From Frankia alni (GTDB taxonomy: Bacteria; Actinomycetota; Actinomycetes; Frankiales; Frankiaceae), in NCBI GenBank assembly GCA_026225295.1, contig JAMFSN010000177.1, forward strand, positions 1 to 35,452: a DNA stretch of 35,452 bases, read 5' to 3'. Within the stretch, counting starts at the first letter, position 1, and every line of letters starts with the position of its first letter. Positions 17,249 through 24,331 of this stretch are shown one piece after another. Position numbers and translations under genes: made by a program. The notes under the pieces were generated by a model. The model did no database searches, was not told the origin of the DNA, and was given only the letters and a program-made list of their open reading frames with translations.

Positions 17249-18787
17249 TCAGGCTGGGACTGTCGGAGTGGGCTGCGTGGGTACCGGGCTGGTGGGGGAA
17301 TTCGCTGGTCGTGGTGAGCCCGTGCCCGGCGGGGTGCTCGATCCCGGCGACGGCGGTGAGCTGGGTGCTTCCCCCGGGGCGTTCGATGCCGACGGGGACG
17401 AGGAGGACGAGGCGGAGGGGGGCTCGGTCGCCGGGCCGCGCCGGTGGGCCGGAGCCCGTGCGGGTGCTGCCGCCGGGGCGGGTTTCCGGCGGTCCGTCGA
17501 GCCAGCCGTCCGGGGCATGAAGCGGACCACGGCGCCCGCGGGAGAAGCGACGGCCAGATGGTCGTTCCTGACGGGCGAGGTGACGGCCGTCGATTCGTCC
17601 GCGGCCGCCGCGAACGGCTGGGCGGCCCGAGGGGTGGCTGTCGGGGTTGCGGCGGGTGTGGCTGCGGCGGCCGCGCCCGGACCGCCGTTGACTGGGGCCA
17701 GTAAACCGGACAAGGCGACCGTGGTGGCGATGACCGCCGCGGCTGCCAAGGAGGCCAGGAGGGGCCCGCGTAATCCGCCGGCGGCGTCCGCGCCGCCGGA
17801 CGGCCACCATTCCGGGGCGGCCGGTGGCACGGTGTCGCGGATCTCAGTGCCGGGACTCATGGCGTCGACCGGTTCGCGTTCCACGATGACAGTGGGCGGC
17901 GCCGGGGTCAGCGATACGGCTGTCGCGCTTGTCCTACCGGCGATCGGCCGTAGCCACCGCCGCAGCTCGGCCAGGGAAGGCCGGTCCTGCGGGTCGTGGT
18001 CCAGGACCGCCGCCAGCGGCGCCCCCAGGAGACCGGCGAGCGCGAACGGCCGACGCCGGCCCTCGACCACCGCCCTCAACACCGTGTACATGTCGCGGCC
18101 CTCGAACGGCGGATATCCCTCCACCGCCGCGTAGAGCGTCGCGGCCAACCCCCAGAGATCACTTGCGGGTGATCCCGACGCTCCGCGGACCCGCTCCGGT
18201 GCGATGTAGGCCGGTGACCCGACCAACGCGCCCGCGTCGGTCAGGGTCGTGTCCTCCTGGGTCGTCGCGATCCCGAAGTCGGTCAGCCGGACCCGCCCGT
18301 CCCGGGCGAGCAGAACGTTGCCCGGCTTGACATCCCGGTGCAAGATCCCCACCGAGTGCGCGGCGCCGAGAGCCTCGATCAGCGCCAGCCCGATCGCCGC
18401 CACCTGGGCCGGCGGAAGCGACCCCGCCGCGCGGACCGCTTCCGCGAGGGTCTCGGATTCCACCAGTTCCATCACGATCCAGTGCCGGTGCGTTTCCTCG
18501 ACCACATCGAACACGGTCACGATCGCCGGGCTGTCGAGCCGGGCCAGCGCCCGGGCCTCCCGCAACACCCGCGAGCGCATCGTCACCCGATCCCGCAGTC
18601 CCCCCGGCAACGGAACGAAGATCTCCTTGACGGCCACCGGTCGCCGCAGCACCTCGTCCTGACCCCACCACACGACCCCGGCCCCACCCCGACCGATCGG
18701 GCTACCGAGCCGGTAGCGCCCACCGACCAGCCGACCCCGCCCACCGGGCGGCGTCACGGCCGCACCGATCGCCGGCCCCGTACACAA
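17249..18787 (-). CDS. PknB-like transmembrane Ser/Thr protein kinase
   Basis: Eukaryotic-type protein kinase of up to 512 aa. The cytoplasmic kinase domain (about 20-275) is complete: glycine loop IGRGGAGVVWWG, VAVKEI with the ATP lysine, catalytic loop HRDVKPGNVLL, LTDFGIATT, and activation segment with Thr-rich EDTTLTDAG before GSPAYIAPE. One membrane helix follows (about 338-362). The outside part is about 150 residues of Ala/Pro/Ser/Thr-rich low complexity with no PASTA repeats, so it is probably a wall-spanning tail rather than a ligand-binding domain. The longest frame starts with TTG 18787; GTG 18757 (protein start VTPPGGRGRLVGGRYRLG) is a likely alternative. Substrate unknown; the STAS protein gene downstream is on the same strand. 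Confidence 0.93.
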   Translation of the reverse strand: MCTGPAIGAAVTPPGGRGRLVGGRYRLGSPIGRGGAGVVWWGQDEVLRRPVAVKEIFVPLPGGLRDRVTMRSRVLREARALARLDSPAIVTVFDVVEETHRHWIVMELVESETLAEAVRAAGSLPPAQVAAIGLALIEALGAAHSVGILHRDVKPGNVLLARDGRVRLTDFGIATTQEDTTLTDAGALVGSPAYIAPERVRGASGSPASDLWGLAATLYAAVEGYPPFEGRDMYTVLRAVVEGRRRPFALAGLLGAPLAAVLDHDPQDRPSLAELRRWLRPIAGRTSATAVSLTPAPPTVIVEREPVDAMSPGTEIRDTVPPAAPEWWPSGGADAAGGLRGPLLASLAAAAVIATTVALSGLLAPVNGGPGAAAAATPAATPTATPRAAQPFAAAADESTAVTSPVRNDHLAVASPAGAVVRFMPRTAGSTDRRKPAPAAAPARAPAHRRGPATEPPSASSSSSPSASNAPGEAPSSPPSPGSSTPPGTGSPRPANSPTSPVPTQPTPTVPA

Positions 18788-18853
18788 GGTGCCGACCGGC
18801 CGCTCGCGCCCGCAGTCGATACCGCGGCCCAGGGCCTACCGCCAAAGCCACTC

Positions 18854-18871
18854 ACCGGGCGGCCGCCCGGT
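18854..18871. repeat. 18-bp perfect palindrome upstream of the kinase gene
   Basis: Perfect self-complementary 18-mer (ACCGGGCGG and its reverse complement) about 67 nt upstream of the longest kinase frame. It could be an operator or a cruciform-forming site. The 380 bases between the kinase start and the glsB-like gene otherwise hold only the large hairpin at 19089-19133. Confidence 0.4.
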
Positions 18872-19088
18872 CCAAAACACAGGGCAAAAAAGGCATCACG
18901 GGCCGCATTCCTTTTCTCCCCGGGAGGGTCCTGGCATGAGTCGATTCGCTACCCGGTCGCCACCGGATGTTCCGAGAACTTTTTCGCTCCCGCGCGTTTC
19001 GCTACGGGTGCCTCACGACGCCGGTCACCCGGTCCCTCACCCGGCGCCGGGTCAGACCTGGCGTTCACCGGCCAGCGGCGGACGAAAT

Positions 19089-19133
19089 GGGGCCGGGGGG
19101 TTCGACCGTCGTTCGGTCGAACCCCCCGGCCCC
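19089..19133 (-). terminator. Perfect 20-bp stem hairpin after the GlsB-like gene
   Basis: Left arm 19089-19108 and right arm 19114-19133 are exact reverse complements, with a 5-nt loop. It lies 36 nt downstream of the stop codon of the minus-strand GlsB-like gene, the expected place for an intrinsic terminator. No T-run follows, which is common in actinomycetes. The upper stem contains six consecutive G-C pairs. Confidence 0.75.
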
Positions 19134-19168
19134 GATAGATGCGCTGCTACTCGACGCGGCGCCGCCGG

Positions 19169-19474
19169 TTACACCCGAGTGCGGCTACGCCCGCGGCTGC
19201 TGCCGCCGCGGCGGCTGTGGCTGCGGCGACCGGTCACCTCTCGCACGATGAGGAGGAGGATTACCGCGCCGACGATGGCGGTGACCCAGGTCGAGATGTT
19301 GAAGAACGTGTTCAGCGAGTGAACGTGGAAGATCACCTTGGCGAGCCAGCCGCCGAGCAGGGCACCGACGACGCCGACAACACCCGCGAGCACCCAACCC
19401 GTCCGTTCCCCGGTGACCCTTTCCGCGACCAGCCCGGCAATGAGACCAAGGACGATCCAGGCGATGATGCCCAT
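19169..19474 (-). CDS. GlsB/YeaQ/YmgE-type small membrane stress protein
   Basis: Small integral membrane protein of 101 aa with three glycine-rich hydrophobic segments: IIAWIVLGLIAGLVAERV (3-20), GWVLAGVVGVVGALLGGWLA (26-45) and a third at about 59-81. This matches the transglycosylase-associated/GlsB family, linked to general stress responses, with no known enzymatic reaction. The C-terminal 20 residues are Arg/Ser-rich and probably cytoplasmic. The ATG at 19474 is preceded on the minus strand by AGGAG with 8 nt spacing. It is monocistronic: a strong hairpin follows and the TetR gene upstream ends 170 nt away. In streptomycetes such genes are often under stress sigma factors; I could not identify a convincing promoter of that class. 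Confidence 0.9.
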   Translation of the reverse strand: MGIIAWIVLGLIAGLVAERVTGERTGWVLAGVVGVVGALLGGWLAKVIFHVHSLNTFFNISTWVTAIVGAVILLLIVREVTGRRSHSRRGGSSRGRSRTRV

Positions 19475-19643
19475 GACATTTGCTCCTATTGTTGATGTTG
19501 ATCAGTCATGGTTGGTCTTCCCCATCGATAGCGGATCAACCCCACCGGGTCTCATTTCCTTAATGCCCGCAAGGTTTTTGCGGCGTCGAGCAGGTGGGGT
19601 TCTCGCTTCGCGGTCGGCCGGGCCGGGGCCACGCGACGACGGC

Positions 19644-20348
19644 TCAGGCCTGCGTACCGGCGCCGGCGATGCGTAGGGCGTACTCGGCGTAGCGCTGGCC
19701 GATCTCTTCGGGCGAATGGGTGCCGTCCGCGCGGTACCAGCGGCCGAGGTCGACACACAGCGAGATGATCGCGTGGGCGGTGCCGGCCGCGTCGGCGGTC
19801 CGGAAGTCGCCGGCGGCGACCCCGGCGACGATGACGGCGGTGACGTCGTTCCGGTAGGCGCGGCGGAACTCCGCCATCTCGGCGAAGTGCTCGGCGCTCA
19901 ATGCCCGCAACTCGTTCTGGACGACGCGGGACAGGACGTTGAAGCGCGCGTAGCCCGTGGAGATCTCCCGGACCAGGTTCGCGAGGCGCTGCCCGGGGCC
20001 GTCGGCGGGTGCCGCGAGGCCCCGGTCAAAGCCTTCGCGCGAGAACTCGTGTCCCAAGCGCGAGATCCGGAAGAGGACCTCCTCTTTCGACCGGAAGTGG
20101 ACGTAGAGAGCCGCGGGGCTCAGCCGGGCCAGCGCCGCGATGTCGCGGGTGGTGGTGCCGGCGTAGCCGGACGTCGCGAAGGCGGCCAGGGCGGCAAGGA
20201 GGATCTTGCGGGCGGCATCGGGCCGCACGTCGCCCAGCCGTCGGGCCAGCAGCGCCGTGACCTCGTCGTGGGTGCGTTCGAGCTCGCCCCCTGACGCCCA
20301 TCTGGCCTGCTCGGACTGGTTGCGCGGATCAACGAGTCGTGCGCTCAT
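19644..20348 (-). CDS. TetR-family transcriptional regulator
   Basis: Dimeric DNA-binding repressor of 234 aa. The N-terminal 35 residues are a polar extension; the HTH domain is at about 40-90 with ILLAALAAFATSGYAGTTTRDIAALARLSPAALYVHFRSKEEVLF, in separate pieces the classic TetR pattern. The C-terminal ligand domain ends with DLGRWYRADGTHSPEEIGQRYAEYALR, a feature of the group linked to fatty-acid or acyl-CoA control. The ATG at 20348 has GGAAGG with 5 nt spacing. It is divergent from a secreted lipase gene across 328 bases, which makes the lipase and the regulator itself likely targets; this is inference from position. Confidence 0.92.
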   Translation of the reverse strand: MSARLVDPRNQSEQARWASGGELERTHDEVTALLARRLGDVRPDAARKILLAALAAFATSGYAGTTTRDIAALARLSPAALYVHFRSKEEVLFRISRLGHEFSREGFDRGLAAPADGPGQRLANLVREISTGYARFNVLSRVVQNELRALSAEHFAEMAEFRRAYRNDVTAVIVAGVAAGDFRTADAAGTAHAIISLCVDLGRWYRADGTHSPEEIGQRYAEYALRIAGAGTQA

Positions 20349-20446
20349 ACCCACCTTCCGCGCGCCCCGCGGGGTCCGGCGCGGGCCGGCCGCCGCCGGT
20401 CCCGTGCCCACCCTTCGTCTTTCGTTCACAACGTAGTGGCGCTCCC

Positions 20447-20474
20447 GGGGATGGCCGGACGGGGATGGCCGGAC
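20447..20474. repeat. 14-bp tandem duplication in the TetR/lipase intergenic region
   Basis: GGGGATGGCCGGAC occurs twice in a row (20447-20460, 20461-20474), followed by a partial third beginning. It sits about 100 nt from the TetR start and 200 nt from the lipase start. It may be a slippage scar or a regulator-binding pair; the 14-bp spacing does not match a helical turn. Confidence 0.7.
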
Positions 20475-20515
20475 GGGGGAAGGCCGAAGCCGAAGTCGTC
20501 CGGCCCATTGGTGCC

Positions 20516-20533
20516 TATGTGATGGACGACATA
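20516..20533. promoter_or_regulatory. Possible operator between TetR and lipase genes
   Basis: Inverted repeat TATGT (20516-20520) and ACATA (20529-20533) with an 8-nt spacer, an AT-rich island in a GC-rich intergenic region. Size and symmetry fit a TetR dimer site, but the arms are short and this could be chance. Confidence 0.3.
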
Positions 20534-20676
20534 ACCATTCGGGGTGATCGTGACTAAGCGCTCGGTCAGTGTGGCCGGGCTCACACTCCTCGGATCGCTG
20601 CCATTGGGGGCGCGCCCGGGGCGGGTGCCGTTTCGGCGCTCTCGTCGTGAGGGCGAACGCGAACAAGGAGGCAGTG

Positions 20677-21519
20677 ATGAGGAAGCGAAGGCTCACGCTT
20701 TCGGTGGCAATGGCCGCCGTGGCGTCGGTTGTCATCGGGGTGATCGCGGTGCAGGGGGCGTCGGCGGCCGGGCCGGTGATCGGGACGCCGACCGCGTGCA
20801 CACCGCCCGCCGCGCATCCGTACCCGGTGGTGTTGGTGCACGGGACGTTTGAGCAGGCGAGTCAGTGGAGCCAGTTCGGCCCGACGCTGACCGCCAGGGG
20901 CTACTGCGTCTACGCCCTGAACTACGGCAACAACGCGACCGGGGACATCACCAAGTCGGCGGCCCAGCTGTCGACGTACGTCAACCAGGTGCTCGCCGCG
21001 ACCCACGCGTCCAAAGTGGATCTGATCGGGCACTCGCAGGGCGGGATGATGCCGCGCTACTACCTGAAGAACCTGGGCGGCGCGGCCAAGGTCCACCAGT
21101 TGGTCGGCATCGCCCCGTCGAACTACGGGACCACGCTGGACGGAATCGCGACGCTGGCCGGCCAGGGGGGCGGGATCCTCGGCCCGGTGATCGGCCTGCT
21201 CTGCACGGCCTGCCAGCAGCAGATCCAGGGCTCGGCGTTCCTCAAAGCGCTGAACTCGCCGACCGACACCGTCCCCGGCGTGATCTTTACGGTGATCGAG
21301 ACGAACAAGGACGAGGTCGTGACGCCCTACGCGAACGCCTTCCTCAAGGGTCCCGGTGACGTCCACAACATCACGATCCAGGATGTCTGCCCCAAGGACG
21401 CCTCCGGCCACATCGCCCTGGCCAACTCCGACCAGAACACCTGGCAGGAGGTCTACAACGCCCTTGACCCGGCGAACAGCCAGCCGATCACCTGCGTAGC
21501 CGCCACCGACGGCGTCTGA
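20677..21519 (+). CDS. Secreted alpha/beta-hydrolase lipase (Lipase_2/EstA type)
   Basis: Extracellular lipase or esterase of 280 aa. It has a clear signal peptide (MRKRRLTLS, hydrophobic core, cleavage probably after ASA near residue 30). The mature enzyme contains the oxyanion-hole motif VVLVHGTFEQASQW, nucleophile elbow LIGHSQGGMMPRYYL, an acid in IETNKDEVVTPYAN, and the probable catalytic His in DASGHIALANS. Several Cys residues can form disulfides, as expected outside the cell. The ATG at 20677 is preceded by AAGGAGG at 20665-20672; frames extending upstream are not supported. It is followed by a strong hairpin and divergent from a TetR gene that may control it. Confidence 0.93.
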   Translation: MRKRRLTLSVAMAAVASVVIGVIAVQGASAAGPVIGTPTACTPPAAHPYPVVLVHGTFEQASQWSQFGPTLTARGYCVYALNYGNNATGDITKSAAQLSTYVNQVLAATHASKVDLIGHSQGGMMPRYYLKNLGGAAKVHQLVGIAPSNYGTTLDGIATLAGQGGGILGPVIGLLCTACQQQIQGSAFLKALNSPTDTVPGVIFTVIETNKDEVVTPYANAFLKGPGDVHNITIQDVCPKDASGHIALANSDQNTWQEVYNALDPANSQPITCVAATDGV

Positions 21520-21539
21520 CGCGGCGCCGGACCGACAGT

Positions 21540-21575
21540 GCCGGCCGCGGCCCGGAGGCCCGGGCCGCGGCCGGC
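21540..21575 (+). terminator. 16-bp stem hairpin after the lipase gene
   Basis: Perfect stem of 16 bp (21540-21555 with 21560-21575) and a 4-nt loop AGGC, 20 nt after the lipase stop codon. A GC-only intrinsic-type terminator without a T-run. Confidence 0.7.
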
Positions 21576-21691
21576 CCGTTCCATCCCGATCTCGGCGTCG
21601 ATCTCGCGGGCCGACCTGACGGGACAGCCCCCGCCGCCCTCAGCTGATCATTCCACTGATGACGACCAATGGTCCGGGGCTGACCGGATGA

Positions 21692-22336
21692 TCACGACGC
21701 TCTGGTCGCGATCCCCGCGATCTGGCTGTTGAAGGGAACGAACGGGGAGCGGATCCGGTACGACTCGATCTCGGTGTCGGCGAAGCCGGCCTTCTCGATC
21801 ACCGACCGGAGATCACGTTCGCACGAGCATCCCTCGAAGGACCAGGCCCACGGGCGGCGCAGGATGCGCTGGATCCGGCGTAGGACGGTGCCGTCCGGCG
21901 CGGCGACGTGCTCGACGAATGCGTACCGGCCGCCCGGGCGCAGGACCCGCAGGACCTCCGCGACCACCTGTTCGGGCTCGCTGACCGTGCACAGTACGAG
22001 GCTGGAGATCACCATCCCGGCCGTGCCGTCGGCGAGGTCGAGACGCTCACCGACGATGCCTCGCAGGTCCAGCTCGATGCCGTGGCGCTCGGCCCGGGCG
22101 CGGAGGCGGGCGTGCATGGCGGGGTTGGGCTCGACGGCGACGAGGCGGGCGCCGGGGCGCAGGTACCGCAGGTTGGCGCCGACTCCGGACCCGAGTTCGA
22201 CCACCTCATCGGGCAGGTCCACGTAGACCCGGCGTTTGCGGGCGCGCAAGAGGCGGTCCATGAACCCGTCGAGAACAGCAAAGACGACGGCGTTGAGCGG
22301 CCCGCGGAACCGGTTGGCCTCGTAGGTGGTGGTCAT
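21692..22336 (-). CDS. Class I SAM-dependent methyltransferase
   Basis: Cytoplasmic Rossmann-fold methyltransferase of 214 aa. Motif I is VVELGSGVGANLRYL (about residues 44-58), motif II AVEPNPAMHARL, then ISSLVLCTVSEPEQVVAEVLRVLRPGGRYAFVEHV, the usual motifs IV-VI. The C-terminal part has WSFEGCSCERDL and IRSPFVPFNSQIAGIATR, similar to UbiE/METTL7-like small-molecule methyltransferases. Substrate unknown. The ATG at 22336 lies 171 nt after the permease stop on the same strand, so cotranscription is possible but not obvious. Confidence 0.88.
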   Translation of the reverse strand: MTTTYEANRFRGPLNAVVFAVLDGFMDRLLRARKRRVYVDLPDEVVELGSGVGANLRYLRPGARLVAVEPNPAMHARLRARAERHGIELDLRGIVGERLDLADGTAGMVISSLVLCTVSEPEQVVAEVLRVLRPGGRYAFVEHVAAPDGTVLRRIQRILRRPWAWSFEGCSCERDLRSVIEKAGFADTEIESYRIRSPFVPFNSQIAGIATRAS

Positions 22337-22507
22337 GCGATCGAGTGTGCCGACCGGTCGGGGCGTCCGCACGCCGCGACGCAGAACTGGCCCGTAGAAC
22401 CAGCTGGTGGAGGTTGCGCGCCCGGCGGCCAGCCCGGGCCCCCTGACGAGGTCGGCTCGAAAGGGAGCCCGGTTGGCCGCCGGGCGATCAGTGGTCGACC
22501 GGCCGGG

Positions 22508-24175
22508 TCAGACCTGGGCCGGGAGCACGTGGTCGCCGGCCTTGTCGGTCGAGAGGTCGAGCGAGCAGATGTAGGCATCGTGCGCCTGGCACCTGACCAT
22601 GTCCGGCCGTTCGTACTCCTGCTGGCAGACGTGGCAGGTGAGGGTCTCGCCGGACGGGTTGCCGTACTCGTCGTACATCGGCAGGTCGATGCCGTCGTCC
22701 GTACGGCGCAGGTAGTACCGGCCCTTCGTGGCCACGGCCAGGATCGGGGGCAGGACGAGGGCGAGCACGATCGCCACCAGGGGGGAGTAGGGCTTGAGGC
22801 CGGAGCCGAGGCCGCCGTAGAAGTCGATGATCGAGATGCCGGCGGCCAGCACCAGCGACCCGAACCCGACCGGGTTGACGGCGTAGAGCATGCCGCGGCG
22901 GAACTCGGGCTTCAGCGGCGAGATCTTGAGCAGATACTTGTTGATCGTGATGTCGGAGGCGACGGAGACCACCCAGGCCATGCCGCAGTTGGCGTAGAAG
23001 GCGAGGATCGTGTTCAGGAAGCTGAACATGTCGGCTTCCATCAGGATCAGCGCCACGAGCAGGTTGAAGCCGAGGAAGACCAACCGGCCGGGATAGGTCT
23101 TGGTGATCCGGGTGAACGAGTTGGTCCAGGCCAGCGAGCCGGAGTAGGCATTGGTCACATTGATCTTGATCTGGCTGATCACGACGAGGGCGACGGCGAG
23201 GACCAGCGCGGCCCAGTGCGGCAGGAGGTCCTGGTAGATCTCCAGGAACTGATGCACCGGCTGGTTGGCCACGCCCGCGCCGTTCGCGACGTTGGCGATG
23301 ATGTAGACGGCCAGGAACATGCCGATGATCTGCTTGAGGGCGCCGAAGAACACCCAGCCCGGGCCGGCCAGCACCATCGCGGTCCACCAGCGGCGCGAGT
23401 TCTCCGGCGTGCGGGGCGGCATGAAGCGCAGGTAGTCGATCTGTTCGGCGATCTGGGCGATCAGTGAGAGGCAGACGCCGGCGGCCAGGAAGACCGAGCC
23501 GAGGTCGAAGCCGCCCTTGCCGTCCTGCCCGCCGTAGTTGAGGAACGTGCTCATCGAGTCGGGGTGGCGGATCAGCAGGTAGGCGAACGGCAGCACCATC
23601 AGCACCAGCCACAGCGGGGTCGTCCACAGCTGCAGCGTGGAGAGCAGTTTCATGCCGTAGACCACGAGCGGGAAGATGATGATCGTGGAGGTCGCGTAGC
23701 CGATCCACAGCGGGATGTGCAGGCCCAGCTTCAGGCCCTGGGCCATGATCGAGCCTTCCAGGGCGAAGAAGATGAACGTGAAGGATGCGAAGATCACGTT
23801 CGAGACGACCGAGCCGTAGTAGCCGAAACCGCTACCCCGGGTGATCAGGTCGAGGTCCAGGTTGTAGCGGGCGGCGTAGTAGGCCAACGGGAAGCCGGTC
23901 AGGAAGATCACGACGGCGAAGACGCCGATGCCCCACAGGGCGTTCGTCGTTCCGTAGGAGATGCCGATGTTCGCCCCGATGGCGAAGTCCGCCAGGTAGG
24001 CGATGCCACCGAGGGCCGAGATCGCGACCACACCCGTGCCCCAGCGCCGGTAACTGCGCGGCGCGAACCGGAGCGTGTAGTCCTCCAGAGTCTCCTTGGC
24101 GGACCCGGTCTCCGGTGCGGACCCGGTGCTCAGTTGGTTGGTTGCGGGATCGTGCGGAGGGCTGACGGTGCTCAT
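22508..24175 (-). CDS. NCS1-family nucleobase permease with C-terminal Cys/His cluster
   Basis: Polytopic membrane transporter of 555 aa of the NCS1 (purine/cytosine permease) family, taking up a nucleobase or related compound with Na+ or H+. It has about 12 hydrophobic segments from residue 45 to 475; typical stretches are FALEGSIMAQGL, INVTNAYSGSLAWTNSF and ITINKYLLK. A soluble tail of about 70 residues follows the last helix. It contains CHVC (514-517), then Cys529, His532 and Cys537: a probable small metal-binding knuckle not usual in plain NCS1 transporters. From memory, Cys-rich tails of this kind link permease and kinase parts in fused transporter-kinases; here the hybrid kinase is the neighbouring gene. 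ATG 24175 begins the conserved N-terminus; no strong ribosome binding site. Confidence 0.88.
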   Translation of the reverse strand: MSTVSPPHDPATNQLSTGSAPETGSAKETLEDYTLRFAPRSYRRWGTGVVAISALGGIAYLADFAIGANIGISYGTTNALWGIGVFAVVIFLTGFPLAYYAARYNLDLDLITRGSGFGYYGSVVSNVIFASFTFIFFALEGSIMAQGLKLGLHIPLWIGYATSTIIIFPLVVYGMKLLSTLQLWTTPLWLVLMVLPFAYLLIRHPDSMSTFLNYGGQDGKGGFDLGSVFLAAGVCLSLIAQIAEQIDYLRFMPPRTPENSRRWWTAMVLAGPGWVFFGALKQIIGMFLAVYIIANVANGAGVANQPVHQFLEIYQDLLPHWAALVLAVALVVISQIKINVTNAYSGSLAWTNSFTRITKTYPGRLVFLGFNLLVALILMEADMFSFLNTILAFYANCGMAWVVSVASDITINKYLLKISPLKPEFRRGMLYAVNPVGFGSLVLAAGISIIDFYGGLGSGLKPYSPLVAIVLALVLPPILAVATKGRYYLRRTDDGIDLPMYDEYGNPSGETLTCHVCQQEYERPDMVRCQAHDAYICSLDLSTDKAGDHVLPAQV

Positions 24176-24272
24176 CGCAGGCTGCCTTTCTGGCAGGCGC
24201 GCGTCCGGGAGGACGCCGGACCAACGGTCGACGGGGAGCGGCGCTGATCCCTGCCGATCAGCGAACATCCGG

Positions 24273-24301
24273 CCGCTAAGCAACTGCCAAGCAACCGCCA
24301 A
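24273..24301 (-). promoter_or_regulatory. Candidate SARP operator: three heptamers at 11-bp spacing
   Basis: Read on the minus strand, TTGGCGG, TTGGCAG and TTAGCGG are separated by identical 4-nt spacers TTGC, giving an exact 11-bp period about 97-126 nt upstream of the permease start. Heptamer direct repeats with 4-bp spacers on one helix face are the known SARP recognition geometry, and a SARP gene lies in the same cluster. Binding itself is inferred. Confidence 0.6.
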
Positions 24302-24331
24302 GTGTCCCGGCCACCGCCGGGCGGAGCGGGC

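Noticed and set aside
18936-19322. Plus-strand frame starting with MSRFATRSPP after a plausible ribosome binding site
   Set aside because: Runs through the 20-bp terminator hairpin and antisense to the GlsB-like gene; biased composition and no family match.
19567-19583. Hairpin CCGCAA/TTGCGG as terminator for the TetR gene
   Set aside because: Only 6 bp, with the T-run in the loop and not behind the stem; too weak to call.
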